Below are positions 20,340 to 23,852 of a stretch of DNA of 23,852 nucleotides, piece by piece (within the stretch, counting starts at the first letter, position 1; the number at the start of each line of letters is the position of its first letter). A model generated the notes under the pieces. That model saw only the letters and a list, made by a program, of their open reading frames with translations, made no database searches and was not told the origin of the DNA. Position numbers and translations under genes: made by a program. Source of the stretch: DASWIG01 sp965371445 (lineage in GTDB: Bacteria > Acidobacteriota > Thermoanaerobaculia > Multivoradales > J023); contig CBDUYN010000162.1 of the NCBI GenBank assembly GCA_965371445.1, forward strand, positions 1 through 23,852, written 5' to 3'.

Positions 20340-23300
20340 GCCGTCACCTCCTCGGCCGGTGCCAGGAACTTCAGGACTTCACGCGCCCGCTGTAGGCTTT
20401 CGCTGGCCGGCACGTCTTCGAGCGTCAGGGAGCCGGTTGGGCTGAAGCGCGACTTCGGGTGGCGGGAGACGAGATCGATCAGCCGCTCGGGCTCGACGCG
20501 GGCGTCCTGGCGCAGCCGCAGCACGAGCCGTCCGCCCTTGGCGGTGATCGACTGCAATCCGAGCGACTCGGCCATCCGCTTGACCGCGGCCACTTCGAGA
20601 AGCGTCAAGACGGCGTCGGGGACCGGGCCGAAGCGATCGCGCATCTCGGTGAGGAGGTCCTCTTCGGCCTCCTCGCCCGCTGCAAGCCGCCGGTAGAGCT
20701 CCATACGGAGGTTCGCGTCGCCGACGTATTCCGGAGGGATCGACATCCGGATCGGCAGGTCGAGCATCGCAGACGGTGCCTCCTCGAGCGGGGCTTCACC
20801 ACGCAGCTCCGCCACGGTCTCTTCGAGGAGCTTCAGGTAGGTCTCGATCCCCACTGCGCCGATGTGGCCGCTCTGCTCGGCGCCCAGGAGATTGCCGGCA
20901 CCGCGGATCTCCAGGTCCCGCCCGGCGACGCGGAAACCGGCGCCAAGCTCGGTGAACTCGCGGATCGCGTCGAGGCGCTTGCGCGCCTCCTGGCTCAGGA
21001 TCCGGTCGTCCGAGACCAGGAGGTAGCAGTAGGCGAGCTGGTTGCTTCGGCCCACGCGTCCGCGGAGCTGGTAGAGCTGGGAGAGGCCGAAGCGGTCGGC
21101 ACGGTGGACGATCATGGTGTTGACGTTGGGGATGTCGATGCCGTTCTCGATGATGGTCGTCGCTAACAGTAGCTGATACTCGCCGGCAACGAATGCATGC
21201 ATACGGCGCGCCAACTCGCGCGCGTCGAGCCGGCCGTGGCCCACCGTGATCTTGAGCCCAGGGACCACCTCGCGCAGGTAAGCGGCCATCTCGTCGATCG
21301 TTTCGACCCGGTTGTAGACGAAGTAGACCTGGCCGCCGCGGGCGACTTCGTACTCCACGGCCTCGCGGATGAGCCGCGGGTCGAACGGCAAAATGGCCGT
21401 CTCGACGGCCATCCTGTCGCGGGGTGGCGTCTCGATCAAGGAGAGGTCCCGGACCCCGGCGAGGGAGAGCTGGAGGGTCCGCGGCACCGGGGTCGCCGAC
21501 ATGGCGAGCACGTGGACGTCTTTCTTGAGCGTCTTGAGCCGCTCCTTGTGGGCGACGCCGAATCGTTGCTCCTCGTCGATGATCACCAGCCCGAGGTTCG
21601 GGAACTGGATTCCCGAGGATAAGAGGCGGTGGGTACCGATCAGGACGTCGACCCCGCCGGCCTCGGTGCGGCGCTTGACGTCGCGGACCTCGGCGGCGGA
21701 GCGGAAGCGCGAGACCATTTCAATCATCACGGGCAGGCCATTGAAGCGGCGCTCGAACGTCTCCAGGTGCTGATCGGCGAGGATGGTGGTGGGGGCGAGC
21801 ACCGCCACCTGGCAGCCGCTTTCGACCGCCGTCATGGCGGCGCGCATGGCGACCTCGGTCTTGCCGAAGCCGACGTCGCCGCAGAGCAGGCGGTCCATGG
21901 GCTGCTCCCGGCCGAGGTCCTCGCGGATGGCGACGATGGCCTCGAGCTGGTCTTCGGTCTCGTCGTACTCGAAAGCGGCCTCGAAGTGGCGCGTCAGCTC
22001 GCTCACGGAGTCGATCTTGGGGGCGCGGGCGAGCTGGCGCTCGGCGTAGAGCTTCAGGAGCTCCTCGGCCATGTCGCGCATGCCCTTCTTGATGCGCCGC
22101 TTGGTACGGTTCCAGGAGGTGCCGCCGAGCCGGTCGAGGCGCGGCGCGGCGCCTTCCATGCCGCTGTACTTCTGGACCAGGTCAAGGCGCGAAAGCGGCA
22201 GGAGAAGCCGTTTGCCGCCCGCGTAGTGAATCTCCATCACCTCGGTCTCGGCGTCCTCGCCCGGCGCTGCCTGGGCGAGTGACGGCGGCAGGCTTTTGAG
22301 GTCAATCGTCGAGCCCCCCAGGGTGCGGAGCGCCACGAACTGGCCGACGCCGTGGTCGGCGTGGACGACGTAGTCACCGATTCCTAAATCTCGAAGCGTC
22401 GACAGGAAGGGGCCGAAGCGTCTCTTGCCGGCCCGGCGCACGATGGGCGAACGGCGCAGGAGCTGGCGCTCGCCGAAGACGACGAGCCCGGCTTCGGCGA
22501 GGTGGAAGCCGCGCTGGAGCTCACCGGTCATAAGCTCTACCCCGCCGCCGCCGATTTCGAGCTCGAACGTTGCGAGCATCTCGGTGAGGCGCCCCTGGTG
22601 ATCCTCGGGCGCGACGAGGAGCACTCTTTCGCCGCGTCCGCGGGCGGTTTCGACCTCGCGCGGGAAGCGCGGCAGCTGGTCCTGGAAGACGTCGCTCTGC
22701 CGTCCGTGGAAGCTCGTCGCCGAGCGCGATTCGACCAGCAGGTCGCCGACGTGGACCTCGGAAAGCTCGATCGCCGTCAGGACGTCCTCGGCCGGGTGCT
22801 CGACGATCTCCGGCGGCAAGGCGAGGCGCTTGTGGGCAAGGCGGGCCTCGTAGTCGAGGCGCAGGGTCTCGCCGTGGTGCTCGGCGTCGGCTCTTAAGGT
22901 GTCGCGGTCGAAGCTGACGACGAACGGATCGTCGAGGTGGTCGACGAGCCCGACGGTCTTCTCGGCGAGCAGCGGCAGGTAGCTCTCCCAGCCGTCGAAG
23001 CGTCCCTTGCCGCGCAGCTCGGCGAGGCGTTCGGCGACCTCTTCGCTCTTCTTGGGTCCGGCGTAGTCGGCGAGCGCGTCGGCGAGCCGGCGGGCGCTCT
23101 CCATGCCTTCCGGGAAAAGCGCGAGCGGCGCCACCTCGACCGACTCGACACGACACTGGGAGCGCTGGCTCTCGGGCTCAAAGAGCTGGATCGACTCGAT
23201 CGTGTCGCCAAAGAGGTCGAGGCGTACGGGCATCTCGGCACCGGGCGGGAAGAGATCGAAGACGCCACCACGCACGGCGAACTGTCCGACCTCGAAGACG

Positions 23301-23852
23301 AGGTCGCTGCGGTGATAGCCCCAGCGGACGAGATGCTCGGCGAGCCCTTCGACCGGGTGCTCCTCGTCGACGGCGAGGTGGAGGACGGCAGGCAGGAAGT
23401 CCTCGGGACGCGGCAGGCGCCGAAAGAGGGCGCGGGGCGTGGTGAGCACCGTCGACGCGGCGCCACGTCCGATGCGCTCGACGGCCACGGCCTCGGCGGC
23501 GCGCACGCCGAGCGAGACCTCGGTCTCCTGGTAGGGGGAAAGCGACGGGCCCGGGAAGTAGACGGCGGTGTCGCGGCGGCCGGTGAGAAGCCGTGTCATC
23601 TCCAGCCACGCGTAGGCGTCGCTCTCGTGAGGCACCACGACGAGCAGCGTTCGCCCCAGATCGGCGGCCAGAAGCTCCAGGACCCAGGCGGCGGCCGGAG
23701 CCGGGAGGCCCGTGACCTCGCCGAGGCGCTCGGCAAGCGCGGCGTAGGGGGCGCTTTGCCGGAGCTTCCCGGAAAGCGTCCGCCAGGGCTCGACGAGCGC
23801 GGCCCGGCCGATCGCGGCCCGGCCGATCGCGGCCCGGCCGATCGCGGCCCGG
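20336..23852 (-). CDS. mfd: Transcription-repair coupling factor Mfd (N-terminus off the window)
   Basis: About 1171 residues are visible and the frame is still open at the window edge. Mfd is a DNA translocase that pushes RNA polymerase stalled at lesions off DNA and recruits UvrA. The UvrB-like N-terminal module includes V-R-G-G-V-F-D-L-F-P (23275-23246). The RNA-polymerase-binding CarD-like domain begins G-D-Y-V-V-H-A-D-H-G-V-G (around 22380-22345). The helicase core has C-G-D-V-G-F-G-K-T (Walker A, near 21886-21860), D-E-E-Q-R-F-G-V (near 21585-21562), A-T-P-V-P-R-T-L (near 21500-21476) and Q-L-R-G-R-V-G-R (near 21073-21050). The TRCF domain follows (P-I-R-M-S-I-P-P near 20758). Codons upstream of a GTG at 23638 continue the N-terminal domain without a stop, so that GTG is not the start. 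The 5' end consists of in-frame I-G-R-A-A repeats. It heads the mfd-ppiC-surA operon. Confidence 0.95.
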   Translation of the reverse strand, partial: RAAIGRAAIGRAAIGRAALVEPWRTLSGKLRQSAPYAALAERLGEVTGLPAPAAAWVLELLAADLGRTLLVVVPHESDAYAWLEMTRLLTGRRDTAVYFPGPSLSPYQETEVSLGVRAAEAVAVERIGRGAASTVLTTPRALFRRLPRPEDFLPAVLHLAVDEEHPVEGLAEHLVRWGYHRSDLVFEVGQFAVRGGVFDLFPPGAEMPVRLDLFGDTIESIQLFEPESQRSQCRVESVEVAPLALFPEGMESARRLADALADYAGPKKSEEVAERLAELRGKGRFDGWESYLPLLAEKTVGLVDHLDDPFVVSFDRDTLRADAEHHGETLRLDYEARLAHKRLALPPEIVEHPAEDVLTAIELSEVHVGDLLVESRSATSFHGRQSDVFQDQLPRFPREVETARGRGERVLLVAPEDHQGRLTEMLATFELEIGGGGVELMTGELQRGFHLAEAGLVVFGERQLLRRSPIVRRAGKRRFGPFLSTLRDLGIGDYVVHADHGVGQFVALRTLGGSTIDLKSLPPSLAQAAPGEDAETEVMEIHYAGGKRLLLPLSRLDLVQKYSGMEGAAPRLDRLGGTSWNRTKRRIKKGMRDMAEELLKLYAERQLARAPKIDSVSELTRHFEAAFEYDETEDQLEAIVAIREDLGREQPMDRLLCGDVGFGKTEVAMRAAMTAVESGCQVAVLAPTTILADQHLETFERRFNGLPVMIEMVSRFRSAAEVRDVKRRTEAGGVDVLIGTHRLLSSGIQFPNLGLVIIDEEQRFGVAHKERLKTLKKDVHVLAMSATPVPRTLQLSLAGVRDLSLIETPPRDRMAVETAILPFDPRLIREAVEYEVARGGQVYFVYNRVETIDEMAAYLREVVPGLKITVGHGRLDARELARRMHAFVAGEYQLLLATTIIENGIDIPNVNTMIVHRADRFGLSQLYQLRGRVGRSNQLAYCYLLVSDDRILSQEARKRLDAIREFTELGAGFRVAGRDLEIRGAGNLLGAEQSGHIGAVGIETYLKLLEETVAELRGEAPLEEAPSAMLDLPIRMSIPPEYVGDANLRMELYRRLAAGEEAEEDLLTEMRDRFGPVPDAVLTLLEVAAVKRMAESLGLQSITAKGGRLVLRLRQDARVEPERLIDLVSRHPKSRFSPTGSLTLEDVPASESLQRAREVLKFLAPAEEVTA
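23801..23852. repeat. 15-bp tandem repeat inside mfd at the window edge
   Basis: GGCCCGGCCGATCGC is repeated exactly at 23801-23815, 23816-23830 and 23831-23845, with seven bases of a fourth copy at the edge. On the mfd strand it encodes repeats of I-G-R-A-A, in frame with the gene. The array continues to the last base, so its full length is unknown. Confidence 0.92.

Overview
The window is high-GC bacterial DNA carrying 14 confident or likely protein genes, one pseudogene and part of another gene (mfd) that runs off the right edge. It looks like a chromosomal segment of an Acidobacteriota-type organism (inference). The supporting traits are a bacillithiol-pathway deacetylase, a duplicated MacB-like permease of the ADOP type, a secreted PPC/FN3 protein with a Cys-rich C-terminal module often met in that phylum, a PATAN (DUF4388) protein, and a diderm envelope-biogenesis set (SurA/PpiC proteins and a large barrel-like protein). 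No rRNA, tRNA, CRISPR array, integrase or transposase was seen.

Layout from left to right. (1) 1-2702: a G-rich direct repeat, then bshB1 (+) converging on a divergent PilZ-like gene (-), then an all-helical protein of unknown function (+). (2) 2703-6848: an ADOP permease (+) and a secreted PPC-FN3 protein (+), with three copies of a short palindromic intergenic repeat around the secreted gene. (3) 6847-10705, minus strand: a tight four-gene operon in the order FHA-domain sigma-54-type activator, 50-residue Cys/Lys-rich small protein, histidine phosphatase, ACAD10/11-like acyl-CoA dehydrogenase. (4) 10706-11406: a regulatory module divergent from that operon, made of two identical-halved palindromes 32 bp apart, a near-consensus sigma-54 -24/-12 promoter, a strong Shine-Dalgarno, an 83-residue protein of unknown function and a textbook intrinsic terminator. 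(5) 11441-13869, minus strand: an M20 peptidase and a PATAN protein, the latter with a clear sigma-70-type promoter. (6) 13955-16906: a 983-residue exported protein with a probable C-terminal beta-barrel. (7) 17127-18279: a decayed Schlafen/AlbA_2 ATP-binding gene. (8) 18302-23852, minus strand: mfd, a PpiC lipoprotein-like gene and a SurA-like gene, with overlapping ends, so DNA-repair and envelope-chaperone genes are translationally coupled.

The most interesting part is 8981-11406. A regulator gene with FHA, AAA+ and Fis-type domains sits back to back with a self-contained sigma-54 transcription unit that encodes only one small orphan protein. Paired palindromes lie at about -185 and -153 from the predicted start site, where enhancer sites for such activators normally lie. 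The regulator's sigma-54 contact loop reads GVATGV instead of GAFTGA. Either this is a regulator with altered sigma-factor contact or the promoter answers to another activator; both can be tested.
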